DNA of 51,361 bases, from positions 1 through 51,361 of the forward strand of contig JACSRJ010000156.1 of assembly GCA_014879835.1 (NCBI GenBank). The letters are read 5' to 3'. Below the pieces are notes generated by a model. That model had not been told where the DNA came from. It ran no database searches and was given only the letters and a program-made list of their open reading frames with translations. Source of the DNA: Anaerolinea sp. GTDB taxonomy: Bacteria; Chloroflexota; Anaerolineae; Aggregatilineales; UBA2796. The position numbers were made by a program, and so were the translations under genes. Positions 1 to 7,995 of the stretch are shown piece after piece; the first letter of the stretch is position 1, and the number at the start of each line of letters is the position of its first letter.

Positions 1-382
1 TGATCCCGGACTCGATGAGGGCTAATGTTGGTGAACAGGACAGGAAGCCCCCTCAAGAACCTTATTCCCTCCTTCTCCAGCTTGGAGACGGGCACCGCGA
101 AGCGGTCGCACAGGGGGGATGAGGTTAATCATCGAAAGGTGACTTCTCAAATGGCTTCTAAAGCATTTCCACTGAAGTTTGAGCGATTCAGTTCATCTTT
201 CAAGGAAACCGCTATAGGACCCTGCCTAACAAGGAATTTTAGGGTTCATCTGAGTTTCAGAGGGTCACATCGTTAATACCGGACTGTGATAAATCTGTTG
301 CACTTCTGACCCATTAGTGGCGTTTACCCCCAAAAATAAGCCCCCCTACCGCCACTAATCCGTGTATTTTTCGCAACCCGGA
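1..382. other. Intergenic region, no supported gene
   Basis: I see no convincing gene here. A short open frame at 25-276 has no recognisable domain, no good ribosome binding site and low-complexity content. Small hairpins occur, for example ACCGC-GAA-GCGGT near 93-108, and a longer inverted repeat lies at 313-359. A fragment of a structural RNA cannot be excluded because the window begins inside this region. Confidence 0.5.
313..359. repeat. 10-bp perfect inverted repeat upstream of the decarboxylase promoter
   Basis: The arms ATTAGTGGCG (313-322) and CGCCACTAAT (350-359) are exact reverse complements separated by 27 bases. The repeat ends about 24 bases before the -35 box at 383. It could be an operator, or a terminator of whatever lies upstream. 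It has no U-tract directly after it. Confidence 0.55.
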
Positions 383-410
383 TTGACACCCCCCCAGACT
401 CTTGTATGAT
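383..410 (+). promoter_or_regulatory. Sigma70-type promoter of the decarboxylase leader
   Basis: A consensus -35 TTGACA (383-388) and a near-consensus -10 TATGAT (405-410) are separated by 16 bases. Transcription would start near 417 and give an untranslated leader of about 270 nt before the decarboxylase start at 691. That is long enough for the leader ORF and terminator found there. Confidence 0.75.
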
Positions 411-443
411 TAGACACATCGGTAAACCAATAGACCCGATTGT

Positions 444-548
444 ATGTATTTCGATGTAGAGAAGGCTTTCAATTCCTTCATGCGGCAGGCTGAGTCTGGG
501 CGAGTGAACCTCGCAGCAGGTGCAGCCTTGCGCCTTGCCCCCGGTTAG
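444..548 (+). CDS. Possible 34-codon leader ORF upstream of the decarboxylase
   Basis: An ATG about 27 nt after the predicted transcription start opens a 34-codon frame that ends at TAG 546-548, in a different frame from the decarboxylase. The peptide begins MYFDVEKAF and ends ALRLAPG. It is followed by a hairpin (511-517 pairing with 552-558) and an intrinsic terminator (582-608). This is the expected layout for a leader peptide controlling transcription or translation of the downstream gene. The weak points are that no clear Shine-Dalgarno precedes the ATG and that an internal ATG at 480 could be used instead. No homologue is recognised. Confidence 0.4.
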   Translation: MYFDVEKAFNSFMRQAESGRVNLAAGAALRLAPG

Positions 549-581
549 CGCGCTGCGATTTTCTCGCTTGGTCGAGTTCAG

Positions 582-608
582 TCGCCATCCGCACGGGTGG
601 CGATTTTT
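582..608 (+). terminator. Intrinsic terminator or attenuator in the decarboxylase leader
   Basis: Arms TCGCCATCC (582-590) and GGGTGGCGA (595-603) pair over nine positions with one G-U wobble around a GCAC loop, and TTTTT (604-608) follows. It lies between the promoter at 383-410 and the coding start at 691, so it should stop transcription before the gene unless antiterminated. Confidence 0.65.
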
Positions 609-620
609 GTTGCTTATTCC

Positions 621-635
621 CTGTGATCATCACAG
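621..635. promoter_or_regulatory. 15-bp perfect palindrome CTGTGAT-C-ATCACAG
   Basis: The arms CTGTGAT and ATCACAG flank a single C. The palindrome contains TGTGA and TCACA half-sites as in CRP-family operators, but separated by only 3 bases instead of 6. It lies just after the leader terminator. It could be an operator or a small RNA hairpin. Confidence 0.35.
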
Positions 636-690
636 TGTTCTGGAACAACCAACCGAGACCAAACTCAGAGAGCGAGAACAAATCCTTAAA

Positions 691-2118
691 ATGACTGCCC
701 TTCCCCGTACCATCACCGTCCCTCAACCAGAGACGCTGCCGGTATTTCCCGGTGTTTCCGATCATCCGGCTCTGCCGGAAGGTTTTGAAGTACGCGCCGG
801 GCGTTTATTTCATCGAGGGCTTGATCTGATGACTCTAATCAACACCCCGCTGGAATATCAAGGACAGCTTACCCAGCCTGCCACCCCGATGTATGTTCGC
901 CGCCCGGAGTCTCTGCGCGATAACTTTCGCCAGCTTCATGCGTGGTTTGAGGGCGCCAAAGCGGAGATCGCTTATCCGGGCAGCCTAATGGTGGCCTTTG
1001 CTAGCAAAGCAAACCCTTCGCAGCCTGTTGCCCGAACTCTGCTTAACGCCGGTGCAGCATATGAATGTTCCTCCAATTATGATGTGGAAATCGTGCGCCA
1101 CGCCCTTGCGCAGGGGTGGATCAGCCGCTCCCGCCCGATCTTGGCTAATGGCTTCAAACTGCCCGCCTATGCCCGTAACCTGATCCGGCTTCGGGCGGAA
1201 GGTTTCGCGAACATTCTGCCCATTTTTGACGATCTAGAAGAGATCGAACCCTTTGCCGAATCCGGGCTGCACTTTGAGGTTGGGCTGCGCTCGCGCACCG
1301 ACTCCGATCACACCAACCGCTTTGGGCTGAGCCATGAGGATATGTTCCTCGCTGCTGCACGGATCGCTGCATCGGGCAATCTGCGCCTGACCACTTATCA
1401 CGCCATGCAGACGGTCTCCGCCTCAAAGGGTTTCCAGTATCAGAGCGCGCTGGTGAACAGCCTGCGCCGTTATGCTGCGCTGCACCGCGCCTTCCCCACC
1501 CTGCACCGCTTCAATTTTGGGGGCGGACTGCCGGGGCGGACTTCAGGCATGAACTTTGAGGACTGGATGTGGCGCACCTTGCAGACAATCATGGCGGTAT
1601 GTGAGGAAGAAGGCATCCCTGCTCCTGATCTGATCATCGAGTCCGGGCGTTATCTGGTGCAGGATCATGCGGCGCGCTTCTTTCGGGTGGTCAAAACCCG
1701 CATGGGCGATGATGGTGTCGCTTACTATATGATCGACGGCAGCATCATGAGCAGCTTCCCGGACGCATGGGCCCTTGGCGACTCGTTTGTGGTGCTGCCC
1801 GTGAATCACTGGGAAGGTGAGTTCGTCCCGGTGCGACTTGCTGGACTGACCTGTGATCACGATGACGTCTACCCCACCCGCAAGATGGATGATGTGCCCT
1901 TGATGCTGCCCGCAGATGCGGATGAACTGATCATCGGCTTCTTTGACTGTGGTGCATATCAGGAAACTTTGGGGGGACGCGGGGGCGCAAAGCACTGCAT
2001 CCTGCCCGAAGGCTCCGAGGTGATTGTGGAGGAAGATGAGGGTGCCTTTGAGGTAACCGAATACGATCCTCCCCAAAGCGCCGCAGAAGTGCTGTGCAGT
2101 CTCGGTTACGGGTTGTAA
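691..2118 (+). CDS. PLP-dependent fold-III amino acid decarboxylase, SpeA-like
   Basis: This 475-residue protein belongs to the alanine-racemase-fold (fold III) PLP decarboxylases that act on arginine, ornithine, diaminopimelate or carboxynorspermidine. The PLP Schiff-base lysine is K106 in AFASKANPSQ. Downstream are a FNFGGGLPG phosphate-binding loop, an EsGRYLV strand and the C-terminal DCGAYQETLGG segment that resembles biosynthetic arginine decarboxylases. It is shorter than classic SpeA (above 600 residues), so arginine is only the best guess; ornithine or another basic amino acid is possible. The start at 691 was chosen because it lies after the leader terminator and removes 57 non-conserved codons. 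Its ribosome binding site is weak (GAGAGCGAG). Expression is probably attenuated through the leader. Confidence 0.8.
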   Translation: MTALPRTITVPQPETLPVFPGVSDHPALPEGFEVRAGRLFHRGLDLMTLINTPLEYQGQLTQPATPMYVRRPESLRDNFRQLHAWFEGAKAEIAYPGSLMVAFASKANPSQPVARTLLNAGAAYECSSNYDVEIVRHALAQGWISRSRPILANGFKLPAYARNLIRLRAEGFANILPIFDDLEEIEPFAESGLHFEVGLRSRTDSDHTNRFGLSHEDMFLAAARIAASGNLRLTTYHAMQTVSASKGFQYQSALVNSLRRYAALHRAFPTLHRFNFGGGLPGRTSGMNFEDWMWRTLQTIMAVCEEEGIPAPDLIIESGRYLVQDHAARFFRVVKTRMGDDGVAYYMIDGSIMSSFPDAWALGDSFVVLPVNHWEGEFVPVRLAGLTCDHDDVYPTRKMDDVPLMLPADADELIIGFFDCGAYQETLGGRGGAKHCILPEGSEVIVEEDEGAFEVTEYDPPQSAAEVLCSLGYGL

Positions 2119-2190
2119 CCCGCCTCATAAAGAATCATAGGCACTTACTCATTGTTAAATACTTAGATCTCCTTTGACGGTTTGAAGTGT

Positions 2191-2221
2191 AAGTCCTCGC
2201 TTCTGGTTGGAGTGAGGACTT
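2191..2221. terminator. Hairpin between convergent genes
   Basis: AAGTCCTCGCT (2191-2201) pairs with AGTGAGGACTT (2211-2221) with one mismatch. It sits between the decarboxylase and the convergent minus-strand gene whose stop codon starts at 2221. There is no strong U-tract on either side, so it is a likely but weak bidirectional terminator. Confidence 0.45.
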
Positions 2222-2541
2222 CACCGATTGGTGGGCAAATCGCCCGCTTCTGCATCTCCAAATAACCGCGCCAAGCCATCATAAGGGCGCAGTGCGATCA
2301 GCTCAAAAGTGATCAGCCCTGCCTGCACCAGCGGCAGCGATTCCAATGCGGTTTGGGCCTGTCCGAGTTGATCACATTCCAAAACCAACACGGCCAGCCG
2401 TTGATCCTGACGAAAGTGCGCCTCCCGGAGAATGCCCATCTGCATCAGTTCCCACACCCGGCGCGCCTCTGCTCGGAGATAGGGAGCAAAATCAACACTG
2501 CGGAGGTTGGGAACCTCCTTCTCCAGTGCCAGAATCTTCAT
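2221..2541 (-). CDS. YCII/muconolactone-isomerase-like small protein
   Basis: This 106-residue protein looks like a dimeric alpha-beta barrel of the YCII or muconolactone-isomerase type. It starts MKILALEKEVP, and an E-x-x-x-VWEL helix and the strands LAVLVLEC and ITFELIAL follow in the usual order. Such proteins are often annotated as superoxide dismutase-like or uncharacterised, and no catalytic residue can be assigned. The start at 2541 is favoured over the longer frame because GATGAGG precedes it at good spacing. It lies 80 bases downstream of the ferredoxin gene on the same strand and may be cotranscribed with it. Confidence 0.6.
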   Translation of the reverse strand: MKILALEKEVPNLRSVDFAPYLRAEARRVWELMQMGILREAHFRQDQRLAVLVLECDQLGQAQTALESLPLVQAGLITFELIALRPYDGLARLFGDAEAGDLPTNR

Positions 2542-2621
2542 GGGTGATGCCTCATCAACACGAAGGGCAGGTTCAACACCTGCCCTTGCCATACTTTTTT
2601 GAATTTGTTTCAGACGTTTGG

Positions 2622-2969
2622 TTACTTGCCGGAGTTGTAACCGGGGCCCTTCTTGAAGAAGTCATAGTTAGGCTGGATATCTTCGGTCAGGTCAACCACT
2701 TCGCCTCCAGCAGCTTTGTAGCGCTCACCACCAAAGGGCAGCCGTTCCTGATCCGCCGCCATTTCATAACCCTGAGGCACATCTTCTTCAGGGAAGATCG
2801 CTTCAAAGGGGCATTCGGGCACACACGCGCCACAGTCGATGCAGGTGTCAGGGTCGATGAAGTACCACGGCCATTCGTTTTCGGGCATTCCGGGGATGAT
2901 GCACTCCACCGGGCAAACTTCCACACATGCCCCGTCCCGCAGGCACAAGCTGGTAATAATGTGGGTCAT
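2622..2969 (-). CDS. 7Fe-type ferredoxin
   Basis: A 115-residue soluble electron carrier. The N-terminal motif CLRDGACVEVCPVECI resembles the [3Fe-4S]/[4Fe-4S] motif of Thermus and mycobacterial seven-iron ferredoxins. A complete CIDCGACVPECP motif for the second cluster follows near residues 40-51. The tail is acidic and ends in a GPGYNSGK segment. The start at 2969 (MTHIITSLC) has GGAGAG upstream. The gene is divergent from the multiheme cytochrome operon across 210 bases that hold a CRP/FNR-like site, so both sides may respond to the same regulator. Its redox partner is unknown; KorDABC and the Hox enzyme in this window are possible. Confidence 0.85.
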   Translation of the reverse strand: MTHIITSLCLRDGACVEVCPVECIIPGMPENEWPWYFIDPDTCIDCGACVPECPFEAIFPEEDVPQGYEMAADQERLPFGGERYKAAGGEVVDLTEDIQPNYDFFKKGPGYNSGK

Positions 2970-3076
2970 GAGATTCTCTCCGATTGAATTCAAACAACTC
3001 GACCATATTTAAATCAACTGTAGCAACTCCTTGGAGGAAAAACTGTGACTTAAGTTCCAAAAAGTCATAAGATAAG

Positions 3077-3092
3077 TGTGAGATTCATCACC
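3077..3092. promoter_or_regulatory. CRP/FNR-like operator upstream of the cytochrome operon
   Basis: TGTGAGATTCATCACC matches nine of the ten conserved positions of the CRP-type consensus TGTGA-N6-TCACA. A possible -10 TATAAC lies at 3150-3155, which would start transcription near 3162 and place the site at about -78. The binding protein is inferred, since no CRP/FNR gene is in the window. A similar site precedes hoxE at 45522-45537. Confidence 0.5.
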
Positions 3093-3179
3093 TCAAAGAC
3101 GTGATCCAAGTCCGTTTGCACCAAGACCGTTTACGAGTAACCTTGTTTTTATAACGCGCGTTTTTTCAAAAGGATTTTT

Positions 3180-5645
3180 ATGATGCCACGTTCAGTCCCT
3201 TCAAAGCTCATCGGTCTAGGCTGTATTCTGCTGATACTGGCTGGACTGATCGTGCTGCTCGACAGCGCTCCAGCACGCGCTCAGGACACCCCTGAGGCTG
3301 AATATGTGGGCGCAAGCGAGTGCAGCCGCTGCCACCGCGATCTCAGTCGCATCCATACCAACAGCGCCCATGCCAAGGCGCTTCAGGATGTAAGCCGCAA
3401 CAAAGGAGCGATCCTCGCAGATTTTGATCAGGGTACCACCGAACGTACCGTCACCTTCCCCAATGAAACCGATCCACGCCCCTTTACCAAAGAAGATGTG
3501 GCCTATGTGATCGGTGCGGGGCGTTATGCAGAGCGTTATGTGTATCGGGTTAGCCGCACCCTGTATTCGGTTTTCCCTGCGCAGTGGAATATCGCCCAGA
3601 AAAAATGGGAGCCCTATCTGCGTGGTGAAGATCCGTGGACACCCGAATCTGCTGCTTATAATTTTGCGGAGAACTGCGCTGGCTGTCATGTGACTGATCT
3701 CAATGTTGAGCGCGCCCGTTGGGAAGACCCCGGCGTTCAGTGCGAGATGTGTCACGGCCCCGGCAGTATTCATGTGGAACTGGCCGAAAAAGCGCCCAAA
3801 GAACCTTCTGCCGACGAATTAAAAGCCATGCGTGACGCCGTGGTGGTCAGCCCGGATGCACAGGTGTGCGGGCAGTGCCACAGTCAGGGTGATGATCCCG
3901 CTTCTAAGCGCCCCTTCCCCACTGGCTATAAGCCCGGCGGCAATCTGCTTGATCCGGCCCTGTTTGTACTTGCTCAGCCGGGAGATCAGGATCACTGGTG
4001 GGTCAGTGGACACGGCAAATCGGCCAATATCCAGTACAACGAGTGGCTGGCATCAGCCCATTCCAAATCGCTGGACAACCTCAAGGGGGCGGGCAAGGTT
4101 GACGCTGCCTGCCTAACTTGTCACAGCGCTGATGCAGCCTTTATTCAGGGGCAGATCGATTCAGTCGCCGCTGGGGATCGGATGGGTGAAGCGCCCGCAC
4201 CAGCAACGGTTGACACCGCCAAGTATGGGGTTACTTGCACCGCCTGCCACAACCCCCACGCAGAGATCACCGAAACCTCGCCCGCCTTTAACCTGATCGC
4301 GGAGCCTTATACCCTCTGCGTCTCGTGTCACCGGGATACCGATGTGACCGATGGGCTGCATCATCCGGTACAGGAAATGTTTGAAGGCATCACGGTGATC
4401 GCCGAAGTGCCGGGGGTGACCAACAAACACTTCAGCGAGCCCAATGGGCCGCGCTGCACCACTTGTCACATGCCCAGAGTGCCCATTGAAGGTGGTACCA
4501 TCAGCACCGCCAGTCACTATGATCAGCCTATCTTCCCCTCCGTGAATGTCGAAGGGTTGACCGATAGCTGCTCGATCTGCCATGAAGATGTAACTCCCCA
4601 ATCCCTGCAAACTTTCATCAACAACTCGCAGGACGATACCAAGAGTCGTATTCAGGTGCTCAAAAATGCCCTCAAGACAGACTCGCCTGCACTGGTCAGA
4701 AATGTGATCAGTTTTGTGGAGACCGACGGCAGTTGGGGTGTCCACAATCACCGCTACACCGAAGCACTTTTGACGGCAGCGGAGAAGGCAATGGGCATTT
4801 CCCTCGCGCCTGTTTCCAGCTCAGAGGTGGCTTCGCGTCCGGTGGTCAACCCGGCGGACTGCGGGGAATGCCACAAAGAGGAGTTTGAGCTGTGGCGGGT
4901 CTCCCCCCATGCCACCGCATCACTCAATGAGACCTTCAAAACTCAGTTTTCGCAGCAGGGCAGCCCTCCCTTCTGCGCGGACTGCCATGCCAGCGGCTTT
5001 AATGCCACCACTGAAACCTATGTTTATGAAGGGGTCGTGTGCAGCACCTGTCACTTCACCGTGAACAATGCGGCCCATCCGCCTGCACCCATCCAATTGG
5101 CTAACAAGGCCTCTGACTGCGGTTCGTGCCACAGTGGAGCGCACGCACCCTCCTACAACGAGTGGCTGGGCAGTGCCCACAATGCGGCCAAAGTGGATTG
5201 TGTGGACTGCCACACCCCCCACAATAATGGTCTGAAACTGGGCGACATCAACGCCACCTGTGGCGGCTGCCACACCGAGGCGCTCAAGGATCAGGTGCAT
5301 ATGGGCAAGGATGCCCGCAGCGGTGAGGACTTCACCTGTGTGGACTGCCATATGAAGCGCCAGACCGATGCCAGCGGGATCTTTGTGATCAAAACCGGGC
5401 ATACCATGAATGTCGAAGCCAATGTGTGCGGCGACTGTCACGGCAGTCTCCATGCCCTGCAAAAATCACCAACGGACGGGCTGCACTCCCCAGAGCCAGC
5501 CTCCGATGACCTGCAAGCACGGGTCGCTGAACTCGAAACCCAAGCACAGACCAACTGGGCCATGGGTTTGGTGGGAGGCGCCATCGGGATGCTGGTGGTG
5601 ATCGCACTGGGGGTGCTGGTCGCACGTCGGGGCAAAGTGTTTTAA
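3180..5645 (+). CDS. 17-heme membrane-anchored c-type cytochrome
   Basis: An 821-residue extracytoplasmic electron carrier. I count seventeen CxxCH heme sites, from Cys48 (CSRCH) to Cys750 (CGDCH). An N-terminal signal sequence ends near ARAQD (about residue 35). A short hydrophilic possible coiled coil (LQARVAELETQAQ) leads into a C-terminal membrane helix at about 791-814 followed by ARRGK. Cytochrome c554-like units recur: YNEWLASAH and YNEWLGSAH are internal repeats, and further S-x-H-A segments could supply distal histidine ligands. Start 3180 or 3183 follows AAAAGGA. It heads an operon with a Tat ferredoxin, an NrfD protein and a tiny membrane protein, as in Hmc complexes, whose HmcA has 16 hemes. 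It probably passes electrons between the quinone pool and periplasmic or extracellular partners. No catalytic heme motif is evident. Confidence 0.93.
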   Translation: MMPRSVPSKLIGLGCILLILAGLIVLLDSAPARAQDTPEAEYVGASECSRCHRDLSRIHTNSAHAKALQDVSRNKGAILADFDQGTTERTVTFPNETDPRPFTKEDVAYVIGAGRYAERYVYRVSRTLYSVFPAQWNIAQKKWEPYLRGEDPWTPESAAYNFAENCAGCHVTDLNVERARWEDPGVQCEMCHGPGSIHVELAEKAPKEPSADELKAMRDAVVVSPDAQVCGQCHSQGDDPASKRPFPTGYKPGGNLLDPALFVLAQPGDQDHWWVSGHGKSANIQYNEWLASAHSKSLDNLKGAGKVDAACLTCHSADAAFIQGQIDSVAAGDRMGEAPAPATVDTAKYGVTCTACHNPHAEITETSPAFNLIAEPYTLCVSCHRDTDVTDGLHHPVQEMFEGITVIAEVPGVTNKHFSEPNGPRCTTCHMPRVPIEGGTISTASHYDQPIFPSVNVEGLTDSCSICHEDVTPQSLQTFINNSQDDTKSRIQVLKNALKTDSPALVRNVISFVETDGSWGVHNHRYTEALLTAAEKAMGISLAPVSSSEVASRPVVNPADCGECHKEEFELWRVSPHATASLNETFKTQFSQQGSPPFCADCHASGFNATTETYVYEGVVCSTCHFTVNNAAHPPAPIQLANKASDCGSCHSGAHAPSYNEWLGSAHNAAKVDCVDCHTPHNNGLKLGDINATCGGCHTEALKDQVHMGKDARSGEDFTCVDCHMKRQTDASGIFVIKTGHTMNVEANVCGDCHGSLHALQKSPTDGLHSPEPASDDLQARVAELETQAQTNWAMGLVGGAIGMLVVIALGVLVARRGKVF

Positions 5646-5656
5646 CCCTAAATCAT

Positions 5657-5697
5657 GTGAGGGCGCACTGCGGCAGATGCGTGGTGCGCCCCCTCAC
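5657..5697 (+). terminator. Stem-loop after the cytochrome gene
   Basis: GTGAGGGCGCAC (5657-5668) pairs with GTGCGCCCCCTCAC (5684-5697) with a two-base bulge. It lacks a U-tract. It may reduce read-through from the very long cytochrome gene into the downstream genes, adjusting subunit ratios, or protect the upstream mRNA. The remaining 240 bases to the next gene show no convincing ORF. Confidence 0.4.
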
Positions 5698-5940
5698 CAC
5701 CCCTACACATTGGGTTTTGAGGTTGGGAATGCCATATTCACAGCAGAAAGTCATTCAATGTTGGTACGATGTTCTCTCAGATATGGTCAAAACACTTCGG
5801 CACGAGGCTGATGCCACCGTCGCCCTAACTTTTCGAGTACTGGGAAACACGTACCTGACCTACCCCCAGATGCCAGCCCCTTACCACCACACACTTAAAG
5901 CTTCTTACAAGGACGTTTTGACGGGAGGAGATCATTAGGA

Positions 5941-6756
5941 ATGACGGAAATGAACACCAAAACGGGCGAGCAGCCCACCTACCTGAGACGAATGCACCGC
6001 CGGGAGTTCGTTAAACTGCTTTCAGCGCTGGGCTTAGGGTTGGTCGCGGAACAGCTTCTGGAAGATACCTTCATGGCCCATGATGCACCTATCGCGCAGG
6101 CTTCAACGGGTGACACCAAAGGCCCCTATTGGGGTATGGTCATTGACCTCGAAACCTGCATCGGCTGTCACCGCTGTGTGTACGCCTGCCAAGCCACCAA
6201 TGACACCGCCAGTGAGCATCTGTGGAACATCCTGATCGAGGATCAGGCAACCTTCGCCAAGCCAGTCTTTGTGACCCGCCCCTGTATGCACTGCGAACAT
6301 GCTCCCTGTGTGGATGTGTGCCCAGTGCGGGCCACGTATCATCGTGAAGATGGGCTGGTGGCGATGGACTATGACCGCTGCATCGGCTGCCGTTACTGTA
6401 TGGTGGCCTGCCCTTATGGGGTGCGGGTCTTTAACTGGCAGGAAAATGTGGAGCCGAATCCCCAGCCGGAGGCATGGGGATCGCCGGAAGTGCCCCGCCG
6501 CCCGCGTGGGGTGGTGGAGAAGTGTACCTTCTGCTCCCATCGGCTGGATGCTGCCGCAGAACGGGGACTGCGCCCCGGTTATGACCGCGCCGCAACCCCT
6601 GCTTGCTGTGTGATCTGCCCGGTGCAGGCGCGCCAATTTGGGGATCTGCGTGATCCCAACAGCCCTGCCTCCCTCGCCCTGAAGGGGCGTCAGGCCATTG
6701 TGCTGCGGGCCAATTTGGGCACTAAGCCTCGTGTTTTTTACCTGCTGCCGCGCTAA
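5941..6756 (+). CDS. Tat-exported four-cluster ferredoxin subunit (HmcB/NrfC/DmsB-like)
   Basis: A 271-residue iron-sulfur subunit. HRREFVKLLSALGLGL (Arg20-Arg21) is a twin-arginine signal or anchor, so the protein should face the outside of the membrane. Four [4Fe-4S] motifs of the DmsB/PsrB pattern follow: CIGCHRCVYAC, CMHCEHAPCVDVCP, CIGCRYCMVACP, and CTFC with the distant CCVICP. GGAGGAG lies about 10 bases before the ATG. It is followed 15 bases later by the NrfD gene. In related complexes this subunit wires the quinone-site membrane protein to a catalytic subunit or cytochrome; here the only candidate partner is the 17-heme cytochrome. No molybdopterin subunit is present. Confidence 0.9.
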   Translation: MTEMNTKTGEQPTYLRRMHRREFVKLLSALGLGLVAEQLLEDTFMAHDAPIAQASTGDTKGPYWGMVIDLETCIGCHRCVYACQATNDTASEHLWNILIEDQATFAKPVFVTRPCMHCEHAPCVDVCPVRATYHREDGLVAMDYDRCIGCRYCMVACPYGVRVFNWQENVEPNPQPEAWGSPEVPRRPRGVVEKCTFCSHRLDAAAERGLRPGYDRAATPACCVICPVQARQFGDLRDPNSPASLALKGRQAIVLRANLGTKPRVFYLLPR

Positions 6757-6771
6757 AGGAAGGAATCCATC

Positions 6772-7992
6772 ATGGTTGAACGAATTCTCAAAACACGGGG
6801 TATCTTCTGGATGTGGTGTGCACTGCTGCTCATCCCTATTGGGATCGGGTTGTACAGCGCCCTACAGGTCTTCACCAAAGGGCTGGTGGTGACCAACCTC
6901 AGCGATCTGGCCCCGTGGGGCTTGTGGATCGTGGTAGACCTTTCCTGCATCGCCCTCAGCGCCGGGGCATTTTCGCTCTCAGCGCTGGCGCACCTTTTTG
7001 GGCGCGACAACTTCAAACCGATTGCGCGGGTGGCGGTTTTTGTGGGGCTTCTGGGATACACCGGCGCGATGATGTGTCTGCTGCTGGATATTGGTCGTCC
7101 AGAACGCTTCTGGCATGGGTGGGTCTTTTGGCAGACTCACTCGATGCTGTGGGAAGTGACCATGTGCATCACCCTGTACTTCTCAGTGCTGCTTTTGGAA
7201 GTCTTCCCGATGATTGTGGAACTGCCCCTCTTTAACCGCTTCAAGTGGCTTCAGAATCTGGGGCATCGTATCCATCGGTTTGCACCGATATTGGCGATCA
7301 TGGGGATGGGTTTATCCCTGCTCCATCAATCCAGCCTCGGCGGGACTTACGGCGTAGTTGCAGGGCGCGCCTCGCTCTATCGGGCGACTATGCCCCTGCT
7401 CTTTATCGTCTCGGCAGTGGCCGCAGGCATGGCCTTTACGGTGCAGATGACCCTGATCGTGCAGTGGCTCAAACGGCGGGTGCTGGTGCCTCGTGATGTA
7501 TTGTTTCAGGTCGGGCAGGTAGCGGGCGCAATCCTCTTTGTGTACCTGTACATGCGTTTCTGGGATTCCACCGCAGGCGCTTATGGGTATGTACCCGGAC
7601 GTTCGGAGTCTGATCTGCTGCTCACCACAGGCACTTTTGGGCTAACTTTCTGGGGCTGGGAGATCATCTTAGGTGGGATCGTGGCCGGAACCTTCCTGAT
7701 CATGGCCCGACGGCGCAACAGTATCGGAATGCTGCTTATGGGATCAGGTTTGACCATGGCCGGCATCATCGCCAACCGCTGGAACACCACCATGCTTGCT
7801 TTCACCCAACCGCTCTCCACCGAACCCGTCCTGACCAATCCGGCGTCCGTGCGTTACCTGCCCAGTCTTGTTGAATGGGGCACTGCGTTGGGGATCGTCG
7901 CTGGTCTGACCCTTGCCTTCAGTCTGGGGATGCGTTTTCTGCCCGCTTACAAGGGTCACACACCCACCCCTGTAGCCTCATCAGGAGATTAA
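6772..7992 (+). CDS. nrfD: NrfD/PsrC/HmcC-family quinol-interacting membrane subunit
   Basis: A 406-residue integral membrane protein with about ten hydrophobic helices (for example near 10-30, 45-75, 85-110, 120-145, 170-190, 200-230, 240-260, 280-300, 310-335 and 360-385). This is the size and topology of HmcC/HybB-type NrfD proteins. NrfD proteins exchange electrons with menaquinone or ubiquinone, usually without a redox cofactor of their own. AGGAAGG precedes the ATG. The gene lies between the ferredoxin subunit and a 50-codon membrane peptide. A residue path for proton transfer cannot be judged from sequence alone. Confidence 0.88.
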   Translation: MVERILKTRGIFWMWCALLLIPIGIGLYSALQVFTKGLVVTNLSDLAPWGLWIVVDLSCIALSAGAFSLSALAHLFGRDNFKPIARVAVFVGLLGYTGAMMCLLLDIGRPERFWHGWVFWQTHSMLWEVTMCITLYFSVLLLEVFPMIVELPLFNRFKWLQNLGHRIHRFAPILAIMGMGLSLLHQSSLGGTYGVVAGRASLYRATMPLLFIVSAVAAGMAFTVQMTLIVQWLKRRVLVPRDVLFQVGQVAGAILFVYLYMRFWDSTAGAYGYVPGRSESDLLLTTGTFGLTFWGWEIILGGIVAGTFLIMARRRNSIGMLLMGSGLTMAGIIANRWNTTMLAFTQPLSTEPVLTNPASVRYLPSLVEWGTALGIVAGLTLAFSLGMRFLPAYKGHTPTPVASSGD

Positions 7993-7995
7993 ACG

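Noticed and set aside
25-276. 83-residue ORF at the window start
   Set aside because: No domain, no ribosome binding site and no coding-like pattern; treated as non-coding.
5657-5938. 93-residue plus-strand ORF between the cytochrome and ferredoxin genes
   Set aside because: Its first codons lie in the terminator hairpin, it has no family resemblance or ribosome binding site, and its codon content is unlike the neighbours.
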